Assembly: GCA_024640625.1 (NCBI GenBank)
Contig: JAHEER010000023.1
Location: 1 to 48,359, forward strand
Origin: Desulfobulbaceae bacterium
Lineage (GTDB): Bacteria; Desulfobacterota; Desulfobulbia; Desulfobulbales; Desulfocapsaceae
Direction: 5' to 3'
DNA length: 48,359 nucleotides
The stretch's first letter is position 1. Each line of letters opens with the position of its first letter. Positions 25,891 through 34,983 of this stretch are shown one piece after another. Position numbers and translations under genes: made by a program. The notes under the pieces were generated by a model that had not been told where the DNA came from, did no database searches, and saw nothing but the letters and a program-made list of their open reading frames with translations.

Positions 25891-26340
25891 CTGGTCAAGC
25901 TAAACGTAGTTGTTATTGTAACGGCCAAGCGCCCTATCCACGACTCCTGGGCTATCTGTGCCAACGCCCTCACTGCGCCTACCCACCCCATACTCGGCAG
26001 CGAGAAAACCGACGAAATCATTCTTGGAGGTCAACTCGGTAAGCATCGCCAGAAATCTGCGCATCAACCCCTGTTTCTGCTCGTTATCCGCTATCGCCCA
26101 AATACTTAATGGTGCTTCCAGTACTTTGCTAGCTATTATGATCTCGCTCTTTGACATGCATATCTGTCTGGTAAAGCTTACCAGCCAGAAGCTACCTGCC
26201 AAGTTTCAGATAATACTTAGGAAGCGGTATTGTTTCTGCGATCCGGTCGAACGTTATTAACGGCTGGAATGCCCTGCAGCGGATCTTTTCAAGCCCGGCT
26301 GCAGGGCAGGCAATTCGATGTATACCCGCTTTATTCAGGG
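25891..26340. other. Gene-poor stretch with a doubtful 100-codon frame
   Basis: The only sizeable frame is on the minus strand, 26202 to 25900. It contains a protein-like segment (SIWAIADNEQKQGLMRRFLA, then FVGFLAAEYGVG) but no ribosome-binding site and no family I recognise. It could be a small real gene or the remnant of one. An internal ATG at 26157 is an alternative start. I see no RNA gene or repeat here. Confidence 0.3.
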
Positions 26341-26784
26341 CTACTGCAGCATTTCACTGACGGCTTTGCCATACTGTTGACAAGCTTTGACGCCCTCGTC
26401 GGTTTTGACCATTTCCTCGGTCAGATTCAAAGGCCCCAAGGTGGTCATATCCATCTTATAGACATGCTGCATGGTCTCATAGATCATGGGAGCAGATTCA
26501 CCGCTATGGGTATGCGACCCGAAGGCGCCGCCGATCTTGCCGGTCAGATTGGCCCGCTCAGCAAGGAACAGGAACTGCTTCATGTTGTTGGTCATATCTT
26601 TGTGATAGGTGGGGCAGCCGAACACATACCCGTCGTAGCCGATGATATCGGCGTCACTGTTGACTTTGGAAATGGAGACAAGGTCAACCTGACAGCCTCC
26701 CATTCTCATCCCCTCGGCGATGAATTGCGCCATCTTTTCTGTGGTTCCGGTCCTGCTGAAATACGCGATCAATACCCTTTTCAT
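26341..26784 (-). CDS. Flavodoxin-family protein
   Basis: The 147-residue protein is a short-chain flavodoxin-like electron carrier or NAD(P)H:quinone oxidoreductase relative. KRVLIAYFSRTGTTEKMA is the FMN phosphate-binding loop, and GCPTYHKDM and AFGSHTHSGES correspond to the flavin-contacting loops. An in-frame start exists upstream at 26859, but AAGGAG stands just before ATG 26784 and the family's usual N-terminus begins there. It lies downstream of the cytochrome gene in the same orientation but 248 bp away, so co-transcription is uncertain. Confidence 0.88.
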   Translation of the reverse strand: MKRVLIAYFSRTGTTEKMAQFIAEGMRMGGCQVDLVSISKVNSDADIIGYDGYVFGCPTYHKDMTNNMKQFLFLAERANLTGKIGGAFGSHTHSGESAPMIYETMQHVYKMDMTTLGPLNLTEEMVKTDEGVKACQQYGKAVSEMLQ

Positions 26785-26999
26785 AGCTTCTCCTTGCGTT
26801 GTAATAATAGATATGGCGGATATCAGGACCAGGCCTGCACCAAGCCGCATCCCGCTCAATAAAGCTCTATCCAGTCACAGGGATCCTTTCGACTGTTCAT
26901 TTTTTACACATGGATATGGGGGAACGCAAGATAAATAGCGATTAATGCTGAGAATTAACCCGATTATGGTAGGCAGGTAGGGTAAGAAACTGCTGTGAC

Positions 27000-27024
27000 G
27001 GGCCGGGACAATGCGCCCCGGCCC
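27000..27024 (-). terminator. GC-rich hairpin at the 3' end of the cytochrome gene
   Basis: GGGCCGGG (27000-27007) pairs with CCCGGCCC (27017-27024) around a nine-base loop, starting 8 bp beyond the cytochrome stop codon. There is no U-tract on the minus strand, so it may stabilise the mRNA end or act as a weak terminator. Confidence 0.45.
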
Positions 27025-27032
27025 TGAAGAAA

Positions 27033-28271
27033 TCAATCGATATCGAAAGCTAAATTCTCTTTAACCGAGTAGACCACGTCCTTTTTCTTGCCGCTCACAA
27101 AATAGGTGAGGACTGCCTCGACTTCAACTTCTTCCACGTCGGTGTCGAAGTTCATCAAGAACTGCTCTTTCTTAGTCTCCATCGGCTGCAGAGTGAGATC
27201 TACTATCTCCTTGATCTGCCAGGCGCCGTAGCGCATCCTGCCAGCCATATCCCGGCCGATCTCGAAATACTTCTTCTGGTCAGAGAACATCACCTGCTTC
27301 TCCGGATCCGTTTCTGCCAGATTTCGCGCGGTCACATCCAGGACCACTTGACCGGACCAGAGTCAGCCGTCGGGAATTCGGTGGCCGGCTCTGTTCTCGA
27401 TGAAGACCGTCACCACGGCACTCGGTACCCATTGTTTTTCGTCCTTGACGTCCTTGATCTGTCCAGGTAAATGGCGATACGGATTGATCTGAACGTCGAA
27501 GCCAATCCCCTGCTTGACGGTATCAAGGTCGCGGCCGCCGGGAAAATAATGCCCCTTATCCATGTGGCATTCCTGGCAGGTCTTACTGCCGCCCTTGGCC
27601 ACATAGGCGTTCTGGTAGCTGCCCGACAGGGTGTTGCACTGGATGGTTTCACCGTCCGCGGCCGTGTATATGCCATGACACTGCATACAGAACGCGGCCC
27701 GTGTCATATCAATACTCTCCAGCGTTTCGTGGGCATCGCCCGCATCCTCGCCATGGGGCCCATAGATCATCCCCTCCTCCCTGGGGCCGTTCCAGCCTGG
27801 TGCCACGGTGAGCGCTTTGAGGTTATGGCAGGAAAGACAGCCCACCTTGAGCTTGGCCAGTTCTTTTTTAGCCGCCTCGCCGGCCGGTGTGTCTTTCTCC
27901 TTGGTAGCGGTGACGATCATATCGGCTATTTCCACCGCCAGCTTTTCAGAAGCGAAATTGATTACCGGGGCATGACAGTCGAGGCATTTGAGCAGGTGCC
28001 CCTTGGTCACCTCCGTTTCCCATTCCTTCTTAATGCCGATTTCAATAAAGTTGTGAATGCTTCCCAGTGAGGAAACCACTGACTGGGCATGCCAGGACTG
28101 CGCCCATTGATTATGAATTTCTTCGTGACAATCCATACAGGTTGATTCATCGAACATCGACACGAGCTCATCGATCGTGTCCACCTCCGTGTCCATCGCC
28201 TGCAGGCTTATCGGTCTCCAGATAAGCGCGGCGCCGAAGAACAAAAGTAGCAACAATCTAGTTTTCCTCAT
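27033..28271 (-). CDS. Periplasmic pentaheme cytochrome c with in-frame UGA (probable selenoprotein)
   Basis: Read with UGA 27363-27365 as residue 303, this is one 412-residue protein. It has a signal peptide (RLLLLLFFGAALIW) and five CXXCH heme sites at residues 45, 96, 145, 195 and 232, then a beta-rich C-terminal domain beginning VVTVFIENRAGHRIPDG just before the UGA and continuing LWSGQVVLDVTARN. The frame is unbroken on both sides, and the C-terminal half has no start of its own with a ribosome-binding site. A GGUCA/UGACC stem with GGU in its loop lies 9-32 bases after the UGA, a position suited to a bacterial SECIS. The alternative is a nonsense mutation giving a truncated cytochrome. 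AGGGG precedes ATG 28271. Its redox partner is unknown. Confidence 0.72.
27330..27353 (-). promoter_or_regulatory. Candidate SECIS-like hairpin downstream of UGA
   Basis: On the minus strand, GGUCA (27353-27349) pairs perfectly with UGACC (27334-27330) around a 14-base loop containing GUGGUC, beginning 9 bases after the in-frame UGA of the cytochrome gene. Bacterial SECIS elements are stem-loops at about this distance with a G-U in the apical loop. An alternative pairing of CCGG with CUGG is also possible. Folding was judged by eye. Confidence 0.4.
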
Positions 28272-28496
28272 ATCCCCTCCCTTTTCGATTCAGTGAACTG
28301 TCTCTGTTGCAGATCCGCCTAGTCACCTCCTTTGACTCTGAATGTTTTTTCTCTACAGCACACCCTTGTGTACTGCTCTGTGGTAGAGGGATTTCTATTA
28401 TTACCTATAGACAAGGATATGTACAGCGAAAGATTGTCAGGCAAAGCACGCCTATTCAGCGCACCAGGTTGGACGGCGAACAGCCCCTCAGCAGGG

Positions 28497-29351
28497 TTAG
28501 AGGGTTACGGCGCTGAAGGTGTCACAGGCCTGGACACTGCCTGCCTGCAGCCCGGTCCTGAACCAGCGGACCCGCTGCTTCGAACTCCCGTGGGTGAAGG
28601 AGTCGGGCGTCACATAGCCGCGGGATTGCTGCTGCAAGCGGTCATCGCCTATCATGCTGGCGGCGTTCAAAGCCTCCTCCACGTCCCCTTGTTCCAGTAT
28701 GTGCCGGGTACGATCGGCATGGTTGGCCCACAAACCGGCAAAGCAGTCGGCCTGCAGTTCGAGGCGCACCGAAAGTTTGTTGTAATCGGCCGGGGAAAGA
28801 CGCTGGCGCATCGAATGAACCTTATCGCTGAGGCCCAGCAGATTCTGAACATGATGACCAACTTCATGGGCAATTACGTAGGCCTGGGCAAAATCCCCCG
28901 GCGCTCCCATCGTGGTTCTCAGATCCTGATAGAAACTCAGGTCGATATAGACTTTACGGTCGGCCGGACAGTAGAACGGCCCCATGGCCGCCTGGGCAAA
29001 GCCGCAGGCCGACTCCACCGCGCCGGAGAACAGCACCAGGGTAGGTTCTTGGTACCTGGTGCCGGCCTGGCTGAAGAGTGCTCCCCAGGTGTCCTCAGTA
29101 TCCGCCAGGACAACGGAAACAAATTCGGCAAGTTCATTTTCAGCCTCGCTCGGTGTATAGCTCGACTCCTGCATTGAAGGGGTGTTCATGTTCCCTCCGA
29201 GTTGCAGCATAAGGGCTGGATCTATGCCAAAGAACAAACCGACAAGCACCAGCACCAGGAGTCCTATACCGCCCCCCTTGGCTTTGCCGGAAAGTTTTAC
29301 CCCTCTTCTGTCTTCGATATTGCCGCTTCTGCGGCCGTCTTTCCAACGCAT
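28497..29351 (-). CDS. Neutral zinc metallopeptidase (YpfJ family)
   Basis: The 284-residue membrane-anchored protein carries HEVGHH (H162, E163, H166), the zincin active site, with LELQADCFAG downstream as the third-ligand region. The single transmembrane helix is at residues 29-42 (IGLLVLVLVGLFFG), so the catalytic domain faces the periplasm. The remaining family signatures (YQEPTLVLFSGAVESACGFA and GPFYCPADRKVYIDLSFY) fit Zn_peptidase PF04228 / YpfJ. Its physiological substrate is unknown. It is separated by 225 bp from the cytochrome gene on the same strand. Confidence 0.92.
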   Translation of the reverse strand: MRWKDGRRSGNIEDRRGVKLSGKAKGGGIGLLVLVLVGLFFGIDPALMLQLGGNMNTPSMQESSYTPSEAENELAEFVSVVLADTEDTWGALFSQAGTRYQEPTLVLFSGAVESACGFAQAAMGPFYCPADRKVYIDLSFYQDLRTTMGAPGDFAQAYVIAHEVGHHVQNLLGLSDKVHSMRQRLSPADYNKLSVRLELQADCFAGLWANHADRTRHILEQGDVEEALNAASMIGDDRLQQQSRGYVTPDSFTHGSSKQRVRWFRTGLQAGSVQACDTFSAVTL

Positions 29352-29585
29352 CTGAACTCCCCCGGAATAATAATCCTGTTCCTGTGTAAACGTATCTTAT
29401 CAAGATATGTCCTCATATGGGTGATGACAATAGTGGTCCAGCGCGGTCATGTCAAACATCACAGAGGCAGGTAACCGGTGTGGGGTTTCGCCAGTCCTGA
29501 TCGTTGCTTCTGGCGGTGAAACGTGGTACTTGTAGCCAATCCAACACCGTGCTGAATCCCATCCCCTAAATCAGAGGCAAAGATC

Positions 29586-30797
29586 ATGGCATATTTACCG
29601 ATGCGGCTGCTTTCGATCGTTATCGTGATGCTCTTTCTTATCGTCTGCCAGGATCCGGCGAAAGCTCGTGACTGGACGGAGATACTGGCCGCTGCCCGGG
29701 GCCAGACCGTCTATTTCAACGGCTGGGGCGGGTCCGAGGTGATCAACCGCTATATCTCCTGGGCCGCGGAACAGGCGGGACAACGCTACGGCGTCACCGT
29801 CAAGCATGTAAAAGTCGCCGATATCGGTGACGTGGTAAGCAGGATATTGGCCGAGAAGAGCGGCGGCAGGACCAGCGGCGGCAGCGTTGATCTGATGTGG
29901 ATAAACGGCGAGAACTTCCACGCCATGAAGAATAACGGCCTGCTGCTCCCGTCCTATACCCAGTTGTTTCCCAACTACCCGTTGGTCGACACCGAAAACA
30001 AGGTGTCCACGCTTTTCGATTTCACCGTGCCGGTGGACAATCAGGAATCGCCATGGGGGATGGCCCAATTGGTTTTTCTCTATGATTCAGAGATAGTGAC
30101 CGACCCACCCGCCGACATGCGGGAGTTGCTTCAGTTCAGCCAAAACAATAAGGGGCGTTTTACTTATCCGGCCCCACCTGACTTTTATGGTACAACCTTT
30201 ATCAAACAGGCCCTGCTCGAATTGACCACGGACCGCGAACTACTGTACACACCGGTTAACAGCGCCAGGTTCGAGGCGGTCACCGCCCCACTCTGGGAGT
30301 TTCTCGACTCGCTCCACCCGCATCTGTGGCGAAGCGGCAAGGCCCACCCGAAAAGCGCACCGGAGATGAAACGGCTGCTTGCCGACCGGGAAATATTCAT
30401 TTCCCTGAGCTTCAACCCCGCTGAGGCGAGCAACGCCATCGCCACCGGTGAACTGCCGCCAAGCATCAGAACCTATGTGCATGACGGCGGTACCATCGGC
30501 AATACCCACTTCCTGGCGATTCCTTTCAACAGCAGCGCCGCGGAGGGGGCTATGGTAGTGGCTAATTTCCTGCTCTCCCCCGAAGCTCAAGCCCGCAAGA
30601 GCGATCCTGCCATCTGGGGCGATCCGACGGTATTGGCGCTTGCCAAGCTGTCCCCCGAACAGCGCAGCCTGTTCGAGGCCATTCCCCTGGGTGCCGCAAC
30701 CCTCAATCCTGAAGAGCTCGGAGCGGTTCTCCTGGAGCCGCATGCCTCCTGGGTTGCTGCCATCGAAAAAGAGTGGCAGAGCCGTTATTCAAAGTAG
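29586..30797 (+). CDS. ynjB: ABC transporter substrate-binding protein, YnjB type
   Basis: The 403-residue periplasmic protein has a signal peptide (LLSIVIVMLFLIVCQDPAKA) and the features of the YnjB group of extracellular solute-binding proteins: GQTVYFNGWGGSEVINRYI, VDLMWINGENFHAMK, SPWGMAQLVFLYDS and a long C-terminal part. Such proteins deliver a ligand to the paired permease. The ligand of Ynj systems has not been established. It is first in a ynjBCDF-like operon, and its 3' end directly abuts the permease gene. Confidence 0.9.
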   Translation: MAYLPMRLLSIVIVMLFLIVCQDPAKARDWTEILAAARGQTVYFNGWGGSEVINRYISWAAEQAGQRYGVTVKHVKVADIGDVVSRILAEKSGGRTSGGSVDLMWINGENFHAMKNNGLLLPSYTQLFPNYPLVDTENKVSTLFDFTVPVDNQESPWGMAQLVFLYDSEIVTDPPADMRELLQFSQNNKGRFTYPAPPDFYGTTFIKQALLELTTDRELLYTPVNSARFEAVTAPLWEFLDSLHPHLWRSGKAHPKSAPEMKRLLADREIFISLSFNPAEASNAIATGELPPSIRTYVHDGGTIGNTHFLAIPFNSSAAEGAMVVANFLLSPEAQARKSDPAIWGDPTVLALAKLSPEQRSLFEAIPLGAATLNPEELGAVLLEPHASWVAAIEKEWQSRYSK

Positions 30798-30808
30798 CGG
30801 TCTCGACG

Positions 30809-32515
30809 ATGCCAGGTCAACGCAGCCGGCTGAAAATATTTCCCGCTCTGGCTCTGGCCATATTCCTGCTGCCCATCCTGGCCGGACTGCTGTTCACCTG
30901 GGCGCCGGCTTTCGGCTATCTCTCTGCCGCCGGCAGCACTCATTTCAGTCTGGAACCGTTCGCCACCCTCCTGCGCCACCCAAGTCTGCCCGGAGCGCTG
31001 CGCTCCACCCTGATATCCGGTGTGGGAGCAAGCCTGCTGTCGCTGGCTCTGGCTCTCTGGATAGCTGCGACGCTTTACGGCACAAGATTGTGGTCTGTTA
31101 TCGAGCTGAGCCTGGCCCCGCTGCTGTCGCTTCCGCATGCGGCCTTTGCCATAGGTTTTACCTTCTTGATCGCGCCAAGCGGTTGGCTGATCAGGGCGGT
31201 ATCTCCCTATCCGTCGGGATTCACCTATCCTCCCGACTGGATAACGGCCGGTGATCCATGGGCCGTCAGTCTGACCCTGACCATGCTATTCAAGGAAACA
31301 CCTTTTCTGCTGCTGATGATTTTCAGCGGCCTGAGCAGACTCGATGTCAGAAGAACCATCATGATTGGACGCAGCCTTGGCTACCGCCGGCTGAGAATAT
31401 GGACCCGACTCATCATCCCACAGCTTTATCCCATGCTCAGGCTGCCGCTGCTGGCCGTGCTTGCCTACTCACTTTCGGTGGTCGACCTGGCCTATATTAT
31501 CGGCCCCTCGCTGCCCCCCACCCTGGCAGTGCTCATCGACCGCTGGTTCAATGCCCCCGAAATATCCAGCAGGCTTGTCGGTGCTGCCGGTTCACTGCTG
31601 CTTCTCTTTGTCACACTGGCGTGCATCGTTTCGGCCTTGGCACTTGAATACCTGATCAGCAAGGTCGGCTCCAGAAAAATACTGGACGGCAGACGCCAGT
31701 CCCCCTTCGAAGTGCTCGTTCCCACCGGCTCCCTGTATGCGCTGGTCCTGCTCGCCGTTAATCTGTTCAGTCTCTTGGCGCTGATACTCTGGTCCGTGGC
31801 CCACTCCTGGCGCTTTCCCCACTTCTTCCCCACCCGCTTCAGCCTGACCAACTGGAGCACGCCACTCCGGCAATTGCTGGAGCCCCTATCGGTCAGTGCG
31901 CTGGCGGCCCTTCTGAGCTGTCTGCTGGCCATCATCCTTGTCGTGGGCTGTTTTGAGAATGAACAGAATCTGGCCCGGACCAGGATTGCCTCGATAAGCC
32001 AGCGTTCCCTGTGGATTATCTACCTGCCCCTGCTCATACCCCAGATCAGTTTTTTATTCGGCATACAGGTCGTACTGGTTATCTTTCATCTCGACGGCAC
32101 CTGGCCGGCACTGGTCTGGGTTCACCTTGTATTTGTACTGCCCTATGTCTTTCTGACGCTGGCCAACGCCTACCGCAGTTATGACCAGCGCTACAGCTAT
32201 GTGGGCATGACGCTCTGCGGTGGTCCGCTGCGGACCTTATTCCGCATAAAACTAATCATGCTGGCCAAACCGATCCTGTTCAGCATGGCCGTCGGCTTCG
32301 GCGTTTCCATTGCACAATACCTTCCCACCCTGTATGTTGGAGCCGGCAGATTTGCGACCATAACCACTGAAACCGTAAGTATTGCCAGCGGCTCGGACAG
32401 ACGGGTCATGGCGGTTTACGCCCTGACTCAGCTGCTGCTCGCTCTGACTGGATTTCTCACCGCCATCGTGCTGCCCGCCGCTATGTTCAGAAAAAGAAAG
32501 GCTATGCAGAATTGA
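30809..32515 (+). CDS. ynjC: ABC transporter permease, YnjC type (double permease domain)
   Basis: The protein of about 568 residues is a fused pair of binding-protein-dependent permease domains with roughly twelve helices. Each half carries the EAA-like loop in which ABC subunits dock (IMIGRSLGYRRLRIW-RLIIPQLYPM, and YVGMTLCGGPLRTLFRIKLIML). The frame is open from GTG 30773 inside ynjB; I prefer ATG 30809, just before the first hydrophobic helix, although its ribosome-binding site is weak. With YnjB and YnjD it forms a complete ABC importer. Confidence 0.9.
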   Translation: MPGQRSRLKIFPALALAIFLLPILAGLLFTWAPAFGYLSAAGSTHFSLEPFATLLRHPSLPGALRSTLISGVGASLLSLALALWIAATLYGTRLWSVIELSLAPLLSLPHAAFAIGFTFLIAPSGWLIRAVSPYPSGFTYPPDWITAGDPWAVSLTLTMLFKETPFLLLMIFSGLSRLDVRRTIMIGRSLGYRRLRIWTRLIIPQLYPMLRLPLLAVLAYSLSVVDLAYIIGPSLPPTLAVLIDRWFNAPEISSRLVGAAGSLLLLFVTLACIVSALALEYLISKVGSRKILDGRRQSPFEVLVPTGSLYALVLLAVNLFSLLALILWSVAHSWRFPHFFPTRFSLTNWSTPLRQLLEPLSVSALAALLSCLLAIILVVGCFENEQNLARTRIASISQRSLWIIYLPLLIPQISFLFGIQVVLVIFHLDGTWPALVWVHLVFVLPYVFLTLANAYRSYDQRYSYVGMTLCGGPLRTLFRIKLIMLAKPILFSMAVGFGVSIAQYLPTLYVGAGRFATITTETVSIASGSDRRVMAVYALTQLLLALTGFLTAIVLPAAMFRKRKAMQN

Positions 32516-32522
32516 GCCACCC

Positions 32523-33146
32523 ATGTCACTTGTTCTCGACTCGATTGAAATATGTCTCCACGAGGCGCCTTTGTTCAAGCCTTTGAGCCTGACAGTTCCA
32601 GCGGGTACGATAGTCACTATCATGGGACCGTCTGGTTGTGGCAAATCCACTCTGCTGGCGTCGATCTGCGGCATGCTCGACCCTGGTTTCTCACTGTCGG
32701 GAACAGTCTCGCTCAACGGTCGCTGCCTGAACGGAATCGACATGGAGCACCGCAGGGTCGGCATTCTTTTTCAGGACGATCTGCTCTTTCCCCATCTCGA
32801 TGTGTTCGGCAATATGGCTTTTGGCCTGCCCGCCCGGATGAGCCTCGGACAAAAACGCGAGCGGGTCGACCGCAGCCTTGCCGCTGCCGGTCTCGAGGGG
32901 TTCGGAGGCCGTGACATCGCTACCCTGTCGGGCGGGCAAAAAGCGCGGGTAAGCCTCTTGCGGGCTTTGCTGGCCGAGCCTGAAGCCATTCTGCTCGATG
33001 AACCATTCAGCAAACTCGATGATAATCTGCGCGGTTCCGTCAAGGAGTTCGTCTTCGAGCAGATTGGCCGCCTGAACATTCCGGCTCTTCTGGTTACCCA
33101 TGACCGCAGCGATTCAGCTGATGGGGCATACATCGAGCTGAACTAG
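32523..33146 (+). CDS. ynjD: ABC transporter ATP-binding protein, YnjD type
   Basis: The 207-residue ATPase energises the YnjBC importer. It shows Walker A GPSGCGKST, Q-loop LFQDDLLFPHLDV, signature LSGGQKARVSL, Walker B AILLDEPFSKLD and switch His in VTHDRSD. At about 207 residues it is short for an ABC ATPase, as YnjD is, lacking a C-terminal regulatory domain. It follows ynjC by 7 bp and precedes the phosphatidyltransferase by 8 bp, so one transcript is expected. Confidence 0.93.
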   Translation: MSLVLDSIEICLHEAPLFKPLSLTVPAGTIVTIMGPSGCGKSTLLASICGMLDPGFSLSGTVSLNGRCLNGIDMEHRRVGILFQDDLLFPHLDVFGNMAFGLPARMSLGQKRERVDRSLAAAGLEGFGGRDIATLSGGQKARVSLLRALLAEPEAILLDEPFSKLDDNLRGSVKEFVFEQIGRLNIPALLVTHDRSDSADGAYIELN

Positions 33147-33154
33147 GGACCATC

Positions 33155-33760
33155 ATGCTTGACAGATACAGCCTTAAAATTGTCAAACCACTGCTCGATT
33201 CAGTGGCCCAATATCTTCGTAAAAAAGGAGTAAAAGCCGATCAGGTTACCACGGTATCCTTTGCCGTGGGACTGCTTGGGGTGATCTTGATCGTCGGTCA
33301 CCACTATCTGGCGGGAGGACTGCTGCTCCTCCTCAATCGCCTGGGGGACGGAATCGACGGCACCCTGGCCAGACTGGGCGAAAGCACCGACCGGGGAGCC
33401 TTTCTCGATATCTGTTTGGATTTCATTTTTTACTCGGCCGTGGTTCTCGGCTTTGCTCTGGCCGAACCTGACCGCAACAGCCTGGCCGCCGCGTTTCTGA
33501 TATTCTCCTTCGTCGGCACCGGATCGAGCTTCCTGGCCTATGCGATAATGGCCGAACGCCGTTCACTCGCGGATCAGCGCTTGCCCGACAAAGGGTTCTA
33601 CTACCTCGGTGGGCTGGCTGAGGGTACGGAAACCATTATTTTTTTTGTGCTGGTCTGCGTATTTCCCCCTTTGTTCCCCGTCCTGGCCTGGCTGTTCGGC
33701 GCGATCTGCCTGCTTGGCACTGCAGCTCGAATCGTATACGGCTACCGGACCCTTGATTGA
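33155..33760 (+). CDS. ynjF: CDP-alcohol phosphatidyltransferase, YnjF type
   Basis: The 201-residue inner-membrane enzyme transfers a phosphoalcohol from a CDP-linked donor. The family signature DGxxARx8GxxxDxxxD is complete (GDGIDGTLARLGESTDRGAFLDICLD), so it should be catalytically active. About five hydrophobic helices surround it. In E. coli ynjF also lies with ynjBCD, suggesting that the transporter and the phosphatidyltransferase act in one pathway, perhaps uptake and incorporation of a polar head group. That last step is inference. The gene ends 2 bp before the second GGGGACAC hairpin. Confidence 0.9.
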   Translation: MLDRYSLKIVKPLLDSVAQYLRKKGVKADQVTTVSFAVGLLGVILIVGHHYLAGGLLLLLNRLGDGIDGTLARLGESTDRGAFLDICLDFIFYSAVVLGFALAEPDRNSLAAAFLIFSFVGTGSSFLAYAIMAERRSLADQRLPDKGFYYLGGLAEGTETIIFFVLVCVFPPLFPVLAWLFGAICLLGTAARIVYGYRTLD

Positions 33761-33762
33761 AA

Positions 33763-33788
33763 GGGGACACGATGGGTATTGTGTCCCC
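33763..33788 (-). repeat. GGGGACAC hairpin element, copy 2 (inverted relative to copy 1)
   Basis: Arms GGGGACACGAT and ATTGTGTCCCC surround loop GGGT. Read on the minus strand it is the same unit as at 20405-20430 (loop ACCC) with one arm base changed. It fills the entire gap between the ynjF and pspF stop codons, so it probably works as a shared bidirectional terminator as well as being a dispersed repeat. Confidence 0.75.
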
Positions 33789-34811
33789 CTAAGCTGCGTC
33801 CAGCCGATCACGATATTTGCGCAGCAACCCCCGGAACTGATCATAGGTTAAACCGAGAAGCGCGGCGCTTTTTTTCTGATTGTACCTGCTTGTTTCCAAT
33901 GCCTGCCTGAGCAACTGCCGCTCGTAGGCGGCGACCAGTCCTCGGAAACCGCCGGTTAAATCTTCTTCTCTTCGGGACTGTTTTTCAGTATCTGAACCGA
34001 CTTTCTGTGCCAGCGGGTCAGGGAGTTCATCGAAGGGCGAGACAAAGGGATCAAATTCGATCCTGTCAATCCGGCCCGAGCCTGCCCGATAGACAGCCCG
34101 CTCTATCACATTCTTGAGTTCGCGCACATTACCGTGCCACCGATGACTCTCCAGCGACCGTTTCGCTTCGCCGGAGAAGCGGAGCACTTCATCGATGCCA
34201 AGCTCGTAGAGCATCCTGGAGCCGAAATGTCGAGCCAACAGCATGATATCTTCCCCCCGGCGCCTAAGCGGCGGCAGGAACAACACTTCGAAAGAAAGGC
34301 GGTCGAGGAGATCCTGCTTGAACTTACCCTGGGCTGCGAGCGCGAGCAGATCGGCGTTGGTGGCGCATATGATCCGGACATCCACTTCAACCTGAGCAGA
34401 ACTGCCCACCCGTTCAAAAAAATAATATTCGACCACCCGCAATATCTTCTCCTGGGCCTGCATCGGGATGGTGCCAATCTCATCGAGGAAAAGGGTGCCG
34501 CCATTGGCTGCCTCAAAACGGCCGATGCGCCTGCCCTCGGCTCCGGTAAAGGCACCCCGCTCATGGCCAAAGAGTTCCGATTCGATCAAAGTTGGAGACA
34601 GGGTCGCGCAGTTCAGGGTCACCAGGGGCCCCTCCCAGCGCCTCGACAGAAAGTGCAGCCGGCGTGCTGCCAGTTCCTTACCGGTGCCGCGTTCGCCCAG
34701 GAGCAATACCGGCCGGTCGACGGGAGCGACCTTAGAGAGCCGGTCCTGAAAATCGAGAAATATTTCGGATTGGCCAAGCGCCTCTTGGCGATCCGATGGG
34801 ATAGCAGCCAC
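33789..34811 (-). CDS. pspF: PspF, sigma-54-dependent activator of the psp operon
   Basis: The 340-residue bacterial enhancer-binding protein has an AAA+ domain without an N-terminal receiver, as in PspF. Motifs are Walker [24 protein letters not shown] (the sigma-54 contact loop), TLFLDEIG (Walker B) and the C-terminal helix-turn-helix [23 protein letters not shown]. It activates psp genes from upstream sites and is normally held inactive by PspA. It is divergent from pspA across 211 bp. The start appears to be GTG 34811 with no strong ribosome-binding site. Confidence 0.95.
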   Translation of the reverse strand: MAAIPSDRQEALGQSEIFLDFQDRLSKVAPVDRPVLLLGERGTGKELAARRLHFLSRRWEGPLVTLNCATLSPTLIESELFGHERGAFTGAEGRRIGRFEAANGGTLFLDEIGTIPMQAQEKILRVVEYYFFERVGSSAQVEVDVRIICATNADLLALAAQGKFKQDLLDRLSFEVLFLPPLRRRGEDIMLLARHFGSRMLYELGIDEVLRFSGEAKRSLESHRWHGNVRELKNVIERAVYRAGSGRIDRIEFDPFVSPFDELPDPLAQKVGSDTEKQSRREEDLTGGFRGLVAAYERQLLRQALETSRYNQKKSAALLGLTYDQFRGLLRKYRDRLDAA

Positions 34812-34837
34812 GGAAGGGTTCTCAGTTTTTTATAATG

Positions 34838-34895
34838 GTATTTTTCACTATATTTTATATAAAAATACTATTTATTAGTATAAATAGCCATACTA
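34838..34895. promoter_or_regulatory. Candidate PspF enhancer sites
   Basis: GTATTTTT (34838-34845) pairs with AAAAATAC (34861-34868). Overlapping this, ATACTA (34865-34870), TAGTAT (34876-34881) and ATACTA (34890-34895) form two further symmetric pairs. This repeated palindromic layout about 75-130 bp before the sigma-54 promoter is where an upstream activating sequence is expected. The whole area is very AT-rich, so chance symmetry must be allowed for. Confidence 0.5.
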
Positions 34896-34967
34896 AAAAT
34901 GTGCTATATTCTGTAATATTCCTGTCAATGTATTGATATACAACCAAATATTCTATTTTTTACAAAC

Positions 34968-34983
34968 TGGCATATGTTCTGCA
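34968..34983 (+). promoter_or_regulatory. Sigma-54 promoter of pspABC
   Basis: TGGCA at 34968-34972 and TCTGCA at 34978-34983 give the required GG and GC dinucleotides exactly ten bases apart (-24/-12). It is 40 bp upstream of the pspA start and divergent from the gene for its activator PspF. Confidence 0.85.

Noticed and set aside
27033..27347. Separate small gene downstream of the cytochrome
   Set aside because: It is in the same frame as the cytochrome with only UGA between, has no ribosome-binding site and continues the C-terminal domain; treated as one gene with UGA.
28332..29177. 281-codon plus-strand frame overlapping the zinc peptidase
   Set aside because: Antisense to the gene with the HEVGHH motif; no protein family is recognisable.
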